From Flavobacterium psychrophilum (lineage in GTDB: Bacteria > Bacteroidota > Bacteroidia > Flavobacteriales > Flavobacteriaceae): 29,338 nucleotides of DNA. This document shows, in pieces, positions 1 to 7,773 of this stretch (its first letter is position 1; every line of letters begins with the position of its first letter). A program made the position numbers and the translations under genes. The stretch is from positions 1 through 29,338 of the forward strand of contig CALPPS020000022.1 in NCBI GenBank assembly GCA_943325515.2, given 5' to 3'. The notes beneath the pieces are model-generated. The model did not search any database. It was not told the DNA's origin and saw only the letters and a program-made list of their open reading frames with translations.

Positions 1-437
1 TAGATTATTTAGTTAAACCCATCACAGAAGAACGATTTGACAAAACAATACAAAAAATAGAGATACTAAATAACGCTATTGTAACTACAAAAAAACTAAC
101 CCAAGAAAAAATAAGTGATATTATTGAACCGTCATTTTATATTAACATTGGTAAACGATTAATAAAAATTGATGCTAATTCTATATTATATTTTCAAGCC
201 AAAGGAGATTATGTAGCAATAAAAACGGAAAACAATAATTATACAGTGCATAATAGCCTCAAGAAGATAGAAAGTAAATTGCCTATTGGCATGTTCTTCA
301 AATCGCATCGTTCCTACATGATTAATATCAATAAAATTATTGATATAGAAGAAAACACAGTGTTAATTGGTAAAGATGTTTTGCCAGTTAGTAGACGAAA
401 TCGTCCTGAGCTGATGAAAAACTTAAAATTATTATAA
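1..437 (+). CDS. LytTR-family DNA-binding response regulator (3' part only)
   Basis: This is the C-terminal part of a two-component response regulator; the 5' end lies outside the window. Reading frame 3 is open from base 3. It begins with DYLVKPI, the end of a CheY-like receiver domain, where the K-P pair is the conserved lysine and cis-proline. A linker of about 35 residues follows, then a LytTR DNA-binding domain starting near FYINIGKRLIKI. That domain carries the family pattern of an early 'I.Y..A.GDY' strand and a late 'F.. HRSYMININKI' strand, and ends with LPVSRR. The partner is normally a membrane sensor kinase of the LytS or YehU type, probably encoded just upstream. Most of the receiver, including its phospho-acceptor aspartate, is outside the window. 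Target genes cannot be inferred. The family call is secure. Confidence 0.93.
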   Translation, partial: DYLVKPITEERFDKTIQKIEILNNAIVTTKKLTQEKISDIIEPSFYINIGKRLIKIDANSILYFQAKGDYVAIKTENNNYTVHNSLKKIESKLPIGMFFKSHRSYMININKIIDIEENTVLIGKDVLPVSRRNRPELMKNLKLL

Positions 438-476
438 TCATTATTTGGGACCAGACCTCATTAATTTAATGAAATA

Positions 477-501
477 AATAATTGATTTTTATACAATTAT
501 T
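477..501. terminator. AT-only hairpin between convergent genes (weak)
   Basis: AATAATTG and CAATTATT form a perfect 8-bp stem around a 9-base loop in the 70-base gap between the convergent regulator gene and prfC. The stem has only two G-C pairs and no clean U-tract on either strand. It could be a weak bidirectional terminator, but chance is also plausible in DNA this AT-rich. Confidence 0.25.
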
Positions 502-507
502 AATCAT

Positions 508-2100
508 TTATAATTCAAATTCAGAAGTAAAAAACAACTTCACATTTGGAAATTTGTTTTGCGTCATTTGTATGGTGAATTCTGAGTCTGCTAAAAACAC
601 CAATTGATCATATTTATCGTAGGCTAGAAATTTTTGTTTTATTCTTTTGAATTCTTTAAATTCTTCGCTTTTGGGGTCATTAGGTTTTACCCAGCAAGCT
701 TTGTGTATAGGGAAGTTTTCATAACTACATTTGGCACCATATTCATGTTCTAATCGGTACTGTATCACTTCATATTGAAGAGCTCCTACTGTACCTATCA
801 CTTTTCGGTTATTCATTTCGAGTGTGAATAGCTGAGCGACACCTTCATCCATTAATTGGTCAACTCCTTTGTCTAATTGTTTCGCTTTCAATGGATCAGC
901 ATTATTAATGTATCTAAAATGCTCTGGAGAAAAACTTGGAATACCTTTAAAACTCATCATTTCTCCTTCTGTCAAAGTATCTCCAATTTTAAAGTTGCCC
1001 GTATCATGCAATCCTACAATATCTCCCGGATATGAAATGTCTACAATTTCTTTTCTTTCAGCAAAAAAAGCATTCGGACTAGAGAATTTTAAATTTTTAT
1101 TTAACCTTACATGAGTATAGGGTTTGTTTCGTTCAAAAGTTCCCGATACAATTTTGATGAAAGCTAATCTGTCGCGGTGTTTGGGATCCATATTGGCATG
1201 AATTTTAAACACAAAACCACTCATTTTTTCTTCTTCAGGATTTACTAAACGTGTTTCTGATTCTTTTGGTCTTGGTGATGGTGCAATCTCAACGAAACAG
1301 TCGAGTAATTCTCTAACCCCAAAATTGTTCAAAGCAGAACCAAAAAAAACGGGTTGTAAATCACCGTTTAAATAAGCCTCCCTATCAAAAGCAGGATATA
1401 CCTCTGCAATTAATTCGAGTTCTTCTCTTAATTTGTTTGCAGGTTTTTCACCAATTATTTTTTCAAGTTCGGGACTGTTACTGTCAGAAAAAGCGATAGT
1501 ATCTTCTATGTTTTTACGACTATCACTACTAAAAAGATTGATGTTTTGTTCCCAGATGTTATAAATTCCTTGAAAATCATAACCCATCCCAATAGGAAAA
1601 CTCAAAGGCGTAACGTTTAATTTCAATTTTTGTTCCACTTCATCCATTAAATCAAAAGCATCTTTTCCTTCACGATCCAATTTATTTATGAAAACAATAA
1701 TCGGGATATTTCGCATTCTACAAACTTCAACCAATTTTTCAGTTTGTTCCTCAACACCTTTTGCCACATCAATAACCACTATTACACTATCAACAGCGGT
1801 TAATGTTCTAAAAGTATCCTCAGCAAAATCCTTATGCCCCGGGGTATCTAGAATATTTATTTTTTTGTCTTTGTAATTAAAGGCTAATACAGAGGTTGCA
1901 ACAGAGATACCTCTTTGACGCTCAATTTCCATGAAATCTGATGTAGCCCCTTTTTTTATTTTATTATTTTTCACAGCACCAGCCTCTTGAATAGCACCTC
2001 CAAAAAGCAACAATTTCTCCGTTAATGTTGTTTTTCCGGCATCAGGATGCGAGATTATTCCAAAGGTTCTTCGTCGTTCGATTTCTTTTAAAAAACTCAT
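508..2100 (-). CDS. prfC: Peptide chain release factor 3 (GTPase)
   Basis: RF3 is a cytoplasmic translational GTPase that removes RF1 or RF2 from the ribosome after peptide release. The protein is full length at 530 residues, as in E. coli. G1 is HPDAGKTT (18-25), the switch I region contains RQRGISV (61-67), G3 is DTPGHKDF (85-92) and G4 is NKLD (139-142). The C-terminal RF3 domain follows, with no truncation. The ATG start gives MSFLKEIERRRTFGIISHPD, the usual beginning of the family, directly ahead of the first strand of the G domain. The gene stands alone on the minus strand, convergent with the upstream regulator and divergent from the foldase cluster. A TATTTTTG box sits about 20 bases upstream of the start. 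Nothing odd was seen. Confidence 0.97.
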   Translation of the reverse strand: MSFLKEIERRRTFGIISHPDAGKTTLTEKLLLFGGAIQEAGAVKNNKIKKGATSDFMEIERQRGISVATSVLAFNYKDKKINILDTPGHKDFAEDTFRTLTAVDSVIVVIDVAKGVEEQTEKLVEVCRMRNIPIIVFINKLDREGKDAFDLMDEVEQKLKLNVTPLSFPIGMGYDFQGIYNIWEQNINLFSSDSRKNIEDTIAFSDSNSPELEKIIGEKPANKLREELELIAEVYPAFDREAYLNGDLQPVFFGSALNNFGVRELLDCFVEIAPSPRPKESETRLVNPEEEKMSGFVFKIHANMDPKHRDRLAFIKIVSGTFERNKPYTHVRLNKNLKFSSPNAFFAERKEIVDISYPGDIVGLHDTGNFKIGDTLTEGEMMSFKGIPSFSPEHFRYINNADPLKAKQLDKGVDQLMDEGVAQLFTLEMNNRKVIGTVGALQYEVIQYRLEHEYGAKCSYENFPIHKACWVKPNDPKSEEFKEFKRIKQKFLAYDKYDQLVFLADSEFTIQMTQNKFPNVKLFFTSEFEL

Positions 2101-2120
2101 GATTTTTATTAAATAGTTTG

Positions 2121-2128
2121 CAAAAATA
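2121..2128 (-). promoter_or_regulatory. Probable -7 box of prfC
   Basis: On the minus strand this reads TATTTTTG, an exact match to the Bacteroidota -7 consensus TAnnTTTG, ending 21 bases before the prfC ATG. No convincing -33 TTG lies at the usual distance, so the call rests on one box and its position. Confidence 0.5.
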
Positions 2129-2234
2129 GTATTATTTACTCATTAATTTGTTAAGAATTTATTTTCTGACCAATACAATTATATGACTAATAAAAGTTCT
2201 GTTAATAAATTTTTGTTAATAGTACACCCGATAG

Positions 2235-2264
2235 TTGTATAATATGATTGAATTGTTAATTTTG
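2235..2264 (+). promoter_or_regulatory. Promoter of the periplasmic foldase cluster
   Basis: TTG at 2235-2237, a 19-base spacer and TAATTTTG at 2257-2264 match the Bacteroidota -33/-7 arrangement. Transcription would begin near 2268-2272, leaving a leader of about 80 bases before the ATG at 2353. The leader begins with an inverted repeat (2271-2299). Confidence 0.65.
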
Positions 2265-2270
2265 TTGATT

Positions 2271-2299
2271 GTAACATGATAAAATTAAAGTTATGTTAC
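2271..2299 (+). repeat. Inverted repeat at the start of the foldase-cluster leader
   Basis: GTAACAT (2271-2277) and ATGTTAC (2293-2299) are perfect 7-bp arms around a 15-base AT-rich spacer. They sit at or just past the predicted transcript start. They could be a 5' stem-loop that stabilises the mRNA or an operator for a dimeric regulator. Function is unproven. Confidence 0.4.
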
Positions 2300-2352
2300 T
2301 TGAAATAAAATAAATTATAACAGTTTCATTTTAAATAAGAAAATTTACAGTA

Positions 2353-4320
2353 ATGAGCATACAAAAATTATTTTTAGGATTATTATTAACAGTAACTTAT
2401 ACTGGATTAGCACAAAGTAACACAAAAGAAGTTCTGTTTACCATTAATGAAAAACCCTATTTCACCGATGAATTCTCAAGAGTTTATAAGAAGAATTTAG
2501 ATTTGGTAAAAGATGAATCACAAAAAGATTTGAATCAGTATTTAGACTTGTTTATAGGTTATAAATTAAAGGTTAGTAAAGCCTATAAATTAGGGCTACA
2601 GGATAATCCACAGTATAAAAACGAATTGAAGTCCTATAGGACTCAATTAAGTAAAAATTATTTTAATGATACTAAAATAACACAAGAACTTCTGGAAGAG
2701 GGCTATAATCGTTTGCAAAAGGAAATTAGAGCTTCACATATTTTGATATTAGTGGAAGAAAATGCTTCACCAGAAGACACTTTAAAAGCCTATAAAAAAA
2801 TACAAGATATTAGTAAAAAAGCACTTGCTGGGGAAGATTTTAGTAGCTTGGCTTCTCAATATTCTGAAGATCCCTCTGCCAAAGATAATCAAGGTGATTT
2901 AGGTTTTTTCACTGCTTTTAGAATGGTTTATGCTTTTGAAAATGCTGCCTACAATACCCAAAAAGGGAGTGTTTCAAAAATTATCAGAACACGTTTTGGT
3001 TACCATATCTTGAAAGTTAATGATGTTAGAGATAACCGCGGTGAAGTCACTGTGGCACATATTATGATTTTGAATCCAAAGCCAGAAGATACCGATCAGG
3101 ATAAAGCAAAAAACACCATTTATGATATCTATTCAAAAATCCAGCAAGGCGAAAAGTTCGAAGATTTAGCTAAGCAGTTTTCTGAAGATAAATCTTCTTC
3201 TTCAAAAGGAGGTGTGTTAAACAAATTTGCTTCGGGACAATTGAGTTCTGAAGAATTTGAAAATGTGGCATTTTCATTGACTAAACCTGATGAGATTTCA
3301 AAACCAACTCAATCACAGTTTGGATGGCACATAGTTAAATTGATTCAAAAGCATCCTGTAAAGACTATTGATGAAATGAAAAATGAATTGGAGACTAAAA
3401 TCGGAAAAGACGACAGGTCAAAAAAAATAGTGGCCTCACTGAATGAAAAATTAAGAAAAAAATACACCTATAAAAAGGATACAAAACAATTTGCATTGCT
3501 TTCAAAATTAGTGACCAATGATTTTTATGAATCAAAGTGGGCGCTTCCTGAAAATTTAAAAGACTATACTGCACCACTTTTGACTATTACTACTAAAAAA
3601 ATTGATGGTAAAACCTTCTTGGAATTTATTGACAAACAACAAAAATCGGGATTAACTACTAAACCAATTTCAAAATTAGTAGAGGCTTTGTATGATAAAT
3701 TCTTAGACGAGCAGTTGAAAGTCTATTACGATGATAATTTAGAAACAGAATTTGTAGAATTTGCTAATGTGATGGAAGAATATAGAGATGGTTTGCTGCT
3801 TTTTGATTTGATGGAAAAAGAGATTTGGGAAAAAGCAAAAACAGATACTGTTGGACTACAAAAATTCTATAATGACCATAAAATGGAACATTTGTGGAAG
3901 AATAGAGTAGAAGCCACTATACTTTCTTCTACTAAAATGGACATGATTAAGAAGGCTTTAGCACTTTTGAAGAAAAAAACTGAACCACAAAAAATCAAAG
4001 AAAAATTAAACGTTGATGCTATTATTAATGTTATGGCCAACACAGGCGTTTTTGAAGAAGGAAGTGATGCCTTGCCAAAAGCAACCAAATACGAAGTCGG
4101 GATTTCTGACATTTTTAAAGAAGGAGAATATTATTTTGTTCTCAAAGTAGACAAATTGCTACCAGCTGGAGTAAAAACCCTAGAAGAATGTAAAGGTAAA
4201 ATTATAAACGATTATCAGCAATATCTTGAAAAAGGTTGGGTAGATGATTTGAAACAAGAGTTTACTGTAAAGATTAATAAAGATGTTTTTGAAAAAGTGA
4301 AAAAACAGTTAAATCCATAA
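2353..4320 (+). CDS. Periplasmic peptidylprolyl isomerase with two parvulin domains
   Basis: This is a probable exported foldase acting on envelope proteins. Residues 1-20 form a signal peptide (MSIQKLFLG... ending GLAQ). An N-terminal helical SurA-like chaperone region spans about 25-120. Two PpiC/parvulin rotamase domains follow. The first is at about 124-224, starting at ASHILIL and ending with RTRFGYHILKV; the second is at about 233-335, starting at VAHIMIL and ending FGWHIVKL. Both keep the GG/GD turn and the terminal F-G-[YW]-H-I motif. The remaining 320 residues are charged and helical with no domain I can name. At 655 residues it is much longer than E. coli SurA (428). It opens a cluster with a SurA-like lipoprotein (1 base away) and SurA, suggesting joint work on outer-membrane protein assembly. 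It is not classical PpiD, because it has a cleavable signal rather than an evident membrane anchor. Confidence 0.9.
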   Translation: MSIQKLFLGLLLTVTYTGLAQSNTKEVLFTINEKPYFTDEFSRVYKKNLDLVKDESQKDLNQYLDLFIGYKLKVSKAYKLGLQDNPQYKNELKSYRTQLSKNYFNDTKITQELLEEGYNRLQKEIRASHILILVEENASPEDTLKAYKKIQDISKKALAGEDFSSLASQYSEDPSAKDNQGDLGFFTAFRMVYAFENAAYNTQKGSVSKIIRTRFGYHILKVNDVRDNRGEVTVAHIMILNPKPEDTDQDKAKNTIYDIYSKIQQGEKFEDLAKQFSEDKSSSSKGGVLNKFASGQLSSEEFENVAFSLTKPDEISKPTQSQFGWHIVKLIQKHPVKTIDEMKNELETKIGKDDRSKKIVASLNEKLRKKYTYKKDTKQFALLSKLVTNDFYESKWALPENLKDYTAPLLTITTKKIDGKTFLEFIDKQQKSGLTTKPISKLVEALYDKFLDEQLKVYYDDNLETEFVEFANVMEEYRDGLLLFDLMEKEIWEKAKTDTVGLQKFYNDHKMEHLWKNRVEATILSSTKMDMIKKALALLKKKTEPQKIKEKLNVDAIINVMANTGVFEEGSDALPKATKYEVGISDIFKEGEYYFVLKVDKLLPAGVKTLEECKGKIINDYQQYLEKGWVDDLKQEFTVKINKDVFEKVKKQLNP

Positions 4321-4321
4321 A

Positions 4322-5170
4322 ATGTTCAAAAATAGTTTTTACCTATTTTTTTTAATGGTTTGTTCCTGTAATTATTTCAAGCCACAACAAAAAACAGCGT
4401 CCATTGCTAGAGTTGGTAAAAACTATTTATACAAAACTGACATTGCAACCCTAGTTCCTGCAGGAACTTCTAAGGAAGACAGTTTGCTTATAGTTAGAGA
4501 TTTCATTAATAGATGGGCAAGTCAGAAGTTGATTATAGAATCAGCAGAAAGAAATATAAGCGATAAGAAAAAAGCAGAATACAATGCTTTATTAAAACAA
4601 TACAAAATTGATTTATATTCTAAAGCCTACATAGAAGAAGTAGTAAAAAACACGGTTGACACTATAGTAAGACAAGAAGAATTAAAAGAATATTACAATC
4701 AAAATAAAGAAAATTTTAAAACCAATGGCACTTTAGTTCGATTGAGATATATTAACCTCTCAAAAGACAATCCTCGATTTGGAACTATTAAAAATAAGTT
4801 TTTTAATTATACAAAAAAAGACAAAAAGTTTTGGGACACTTATGCACTACAATTTAAAAGTTTTGCATTAAATGATACTGTTTGGGTTGATATGGGTCAA
4901 GTGTATTCAAAATTACCTTTTATTAATCCTGACAATAGAGAAACATTAATTCAAGCAGGAAAAAGAATAGAGAAGACAATTAATGATGATGTATATTTTG
5001 TAAAAATTACTACTGTTATTGATAAAAATCAATTATCACCTTTTCAGTATATCAAACCTACATTAAAAGAAGTTATTTTAAACAGAAGAAAATTAGAATT
5101 AATTAAAAAATTTGAAAAGGAAATCATAGAAGATGCCATTAAAAATAAAGATTATGAAATATATAAATAA
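4322..5170 (+). CDS. SurA-like/PPIase-related lipoprotein, no recognisable rotamase core
   Basis: The protein has 282 residues and starts one base after the preceding stop, so the two genes are almost certainly co-transcribed. The N-terminus is a lipoprotein signal (hydrophobic FYLFFLMVCSC). Cys16 fits a lipobox best because Ser15 precedes it, although Cys14 is also possible. The mature part starts with a SurA-like N-terminal segment ('IARVGKNYLYKTDI'), followed by charged helices and 'EELKEYYNQNKENFK', a motif usually found just before a parvulin domain. The region after it (about 135-235) lacks the H-I-L and F-G-Y-H-I motifs of active rotamases, so any PPIase fold here is degenerate. It is likely a membrane-anchored chaperone working with the two neighbouring foldases. 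Function is inferred from context. It overlaps the next gene by 17 bases. Confidence 0.75.
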   Translation: MFKNSFYLFFLMVCSCNYFKPQQKTASIARVGKNYLYKTDIATLVPAGTSKEDSLLIVRDFINRWASQKLIIESAERNISDKKKAEYNALLKQYKIDLYSKAYIEEVVKNTVDTIVRQEELKEYYNQNKENFKTNGTLVRLRYINLSKDNPRFGTIKNKFFNYTKKDKKFWDTYALQFKSFALNDTVWVDMGQVYSKLPFINPDNRETLIQAGKRIEKTINDDVYFVKITTVIDKNQLSPFQYIKPTLKEVILNRRKLELIKKFEKEIIEDAIKNKDYEIYK

Positions 5171-6560
5171 CAAACTCCTAGTAGCAATTAGTATTACAAT
5201 TTGTTCCGTGTGGTTTGTAAATGCTCAAGAAATTATTAAAGATACTGTGAAAACAAAATCGCAGTTCATCAATTTTCAAAAGCAAAAAATAGATGGCATT
5301 ATAGCCACTGTTGGCGATTATATCATACTAGATTCTGATGTAGATAAATCGTATTTGGAATTGTCAAGTCAAGGCAATTCAGTTAAAGACATTACACGTT
5401 GTCAAATGTTAGGAAAATTATTAGAAGACAAATTATATGCTCATCAAGCCGTTCAAGATAGTATTATCGTAAAAGATGAAGAGGTAAAAGAAAAACTAAG
5501 TGAACAAGTGAACTATATGGTGGAGCAATTAGGTTCCATGGAAAAAGTAGTTCAATATTTTAAGAAAGCCACAGAAGATGAATTCAGAACTGAATTATTT
5601 GACATCATCAAAATGAATAAACTTGGAGCAGAAATGCAAAAGAAAATCATTGATGCCGTAGAAATCACTCCAGAAGAAACGCGTAATTTCTTTAAAGCTA
5701 TTCCTCAAAATGAATTACCAGTTTTTGGAGCTGAAATGGAAGTAGCACAAATAGTAGTAAGTCCAAAAATATCGGATGAAGAAAAACAAAGAGTAATTAA
5801 TCGCTTAAAAGAAATAAAAGCTGAGGTTCTCGCTGGAGCAAGTTTTAAAACAAGAGCCGTTATTTATTCTGATGACAGAGGTTCTGCTTCCAATGGTGGT
5901 TTTTATAAAATAAATAGGAAAACTCAATTTGTAAAAGAGTTTAAAGATGTTGCTTTTAGTTTGTCAGAAGGAGAAATTTCAGAACCATTTGAGACCGAGT
6001 TTGGTTATCATATTATCATGGTTGAAAAGATTAAAGGTCAAGAAGTAGAATTACGTCATATCTTAATGATGCCAAAAGTTTCTGATAAAGCTTTGAAAGA
6101 AGCCAAAGAAAAAATAATTTTGATAAAAAAGCGAATAGAAAGCGGCGAAATAAGTTTTGCAGAAGCAGCTAGAACCCTATCTGACGAAAAAGAAACTAGA
6201 GCCAACGGAGGAACATTAATTAATCCGAGAACCCAAGATACTCACTTTGAATTGACCAAAATGGATCCAAGTTTGTATAGCGAAGTTTCTAATTTGAAAA
6301 ACAGTGCCATTACAGCAGCTATTTTAGATGATGATCTTAAAACTGGTAAAAAATATAAAATTATAACAGTTACCAATAGAATTGATGAGCACACTGCTGA
6401 TTATGCTAAAGACTATATCAAAATTAAAGATTTGGCTTTAAAAGAAAAGCAAATAAAAGCCATTGCCAAATGGAGCGAAGAGAAAATCAAAGAAACCTAT
6501 GTCAAAATCAATGGAGAATACAGAGATTGTATTTTCACTAATAATTGGTTAAAAAAATAA
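5154..6560 (+). CDS. surA: SurA-type periplasmic chaperone/peptidylprolyl isomerase
   Basis: The protein has 468 residues from the ATG at 5154. An in-frame ATG seven codons upstream (5133) lies deeper inside the previous gene and would put charged residues ahead of the signal peptide MKYINNKLLVAISITICSVWFVNAQ, so 5154 is preferred. A SurA_N-like region (about 45-180) begins with IDGIIATVGDYIILDSDVD, the strand typical of SurA. Two parvulin domains follow at about 195-295 (EVAQIVVSPK to EFGYHIIMVEK) and 300-410 (LRHILMMPK onward). The second lacks the usual terminal FGYH motif, so the first is the more likely active rotamase. SurA escorts unfolded outer-membrane proteins to the BAM complex. 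In this phylum such proteins would also serve SusC/SusD-like porins and type IX components. It overlaps the lipoprotein gene by 17 bases, implying translational coupling. Confidence 0.9.
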   Translation: MKYINNKLLVAISITICSVWFVNAQEIIKDTVKTKSQFINFQKQKIDGIIATVGDYIILDSDVDKSYLELSSQGNSVKDITRCQMLGKLLEDKLYAHQAVQDSIIVKDEEVKEKLSEQVNYMVEQLGSMEKVVQYFKKATEDEFRTELFDIIKMNKLGAEMQKKIIDAVEITPEETRNFFKAIPQNELPVFGAEMEVAQIVVSPKISDEEKQRVINRLKEIKAEVLAGASFKTRAVIYSDDRGSASNGGFYKINRKTQFVKEFKDVAFSLSEGEISEPFETEFGYHIIMVEKIKGQEVELRHILMMPKVSDKALKEAKEKIILIKKRIESGEISFAEAARTLSDEKETRANGGTLINPRTQDTHFELTKMDPSLYSEVSNLKNSAITAAILDDDLKTGKKYKIITVTNRIDEHTADYAKDYIKIKDLALKEKQIKAIAKWSEEKIKETYVKINGEYRDCIFTNNWLKK

Positions 6561-6593
6561 ACAAGTTTTTATAGCATTAAAATTTAAAATATT

Positions 6594-7547
6594 ATGTCTG
6601 ATGTTGCTGCCATTCAAAATTTAGTTCAAAAAAGATTAGAACTAAAAAAAGAGATTTCTAAAATTATAATAGGTCAAGACGAAGTGGTTGACCAAATTTT
6701 ACTTAGTATTTTTTCTGGTGGACATGCCTTACTGATAGGCGTGCCTGGTTTAGCTAAAACATTAATGGTAAACACCATTTCTCAAGCTTTAGGATTAGAT
6801 TTTAAGCGTATTCAGTTCACACCAGATTTGATGCCATCTGATATTTTAGGAAGTGAAATTTTGGATGAAAGTCGTCAATTTAAATTTATCAAAGGACCCA
6901 TTTTTTCCAATATAATTTTGGCTGATGAGATTAATAGAACACCACCAAAAACGCAAGCTGCTTTATTAGAAGCCATGCAAGAAAGAGCGGTTACCATAGC
7001 AGGTCAAAACTATAAATTAGATTTACCTTATTTCGTTTTAGCTACACAAAACCCCATTGAACAAGAAGGGACTTATCCGTTGCCTGAAGCACAGTTAGAC
7101 CGTTTTATGTTTGCCATAAAACTAGATTACCCATCTTATCTAGAAGAAGTTCAAGTGGTAAAAAGCACTACTTCTGATGAAAAGCCAGTAATCAATCCGT
7201 TGTTTAAAGCTCAAGAAATTATTGATTTTCAACACTTAATTCGTAGAATTCCAGTTGCAGATAATGTAGTAGAATATGCAGTAACATTAGTTGGAAAAAC
7301 AAGGCCTAAAAGTGCTTTAGCTTCTGAGTATGTTAACAATTATTTAGATTGGGGTGCTGGACCAAGAGCTTCGCAAAATTTGATTTTAGCCGCCAAAGCC
7401 AATGCCGCTTTCAATGGTAAATTTTCTCCAGATATTGAAGATGTAAAAGCTGTGGCATTAGGTATACTTCGCCATAGAATTATAAAAAACTACAAAGCTG
7501 ATGCTGAAGGAATCACCGAAGAAATGATTATTAATAAATTGATGTAA
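6594..7547 (+). CDS. MoxR-family AAA+ ATPase
   Basis: The protein has 317 residues, the normal size for MoxR. Walker A is GVPGLAKT (49-56), Walker B is IILADE (107-112), sensor 1 is ATQNP (150-154), and EQEGTYPLPEAQLDRF ends with the conserved arginine at 170. The C-terminal lid domain contains GPRASQNLILAAKA, a MoxR signature. These ATPases act as chaperones, typically inserting cofactors or activating VWA-domain partners. In Bacteroidota they usually head a batA/batB-like aerotolerance locus. No VWA or DUF58 gene follows here, because the next gene is acn after a 226-base gap with its own promoter. MoxR lies 33 bases after surA with no evident terminator and may be the last gene of that transcript. 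The client is unknown. The 7548-7737 spacer holds nothing else I can identify. Confidence 0.92.
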   Translation: MSDVAAIQNLVQKRLELKKEISKIIIGQDEVVDQILLSIFSGGHALLIGVPGLAKTLMVNTISQALGLDFKRIQFTPDLMPSDILGSEILDESRQFKFIKGPIFSNIILADEINRTPPKTQAALLEAMQERAVTIAGQNYKLDLPYFVLATQNPIEQEGTYPLPEAQLDRFMFAIKLDYPSYLEEVQVVKSTTSDEKPVINPLFKAQEIIDFQHLIRRIPVADNVVEYAVTLVGKTRPKSALASEYVNNYLDWGAGPRASQNLILAAKANAAFNGKFSPDIEDVKAVALGILRHRIIKNYKADAEGITEEMIINKLM

Positions 7548-7714
7548 ATTTTAATTGTTTTTTACAAAATTTTAAGACTTATTAAAAATAACACTTACAT
7601 TTATTTTAATAATTATCATTTTATTTCGATTATAATTTATAATTGCTAATTTTTAATTCAAAAAATTAATATTTCGTAAAATATAATTAAAATATAACTT
7701 ATTCAATTAAAAAC

Positions 7715-7748
7715 TTTTTAGAAGTACAACGTTTTCGTAAATTTGTAC
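7715..7748 (+). promoter_or_regulatory. Promoter and possible operator of acn
   Basis: TAAATTTG at 7738-7745 matches TAnnTTTG exactly. A T-run at 7715-7719 lies at about the -33 distance but lacks the G of TTTG. Perfect arms GTACAA (7724-7729) and TTGTAC (7743-7748) flank the box with a 13-base spacer, so a bound dimer would cover it. The spacer contains CGTTTTCGT (7730-7738), which also occurs upstream of gap. The predicted leader is only about 25 bases. Confidence 0.55.
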
Positions 7749-7773
7749 ATCAAATAAATAAACCCAATATACT

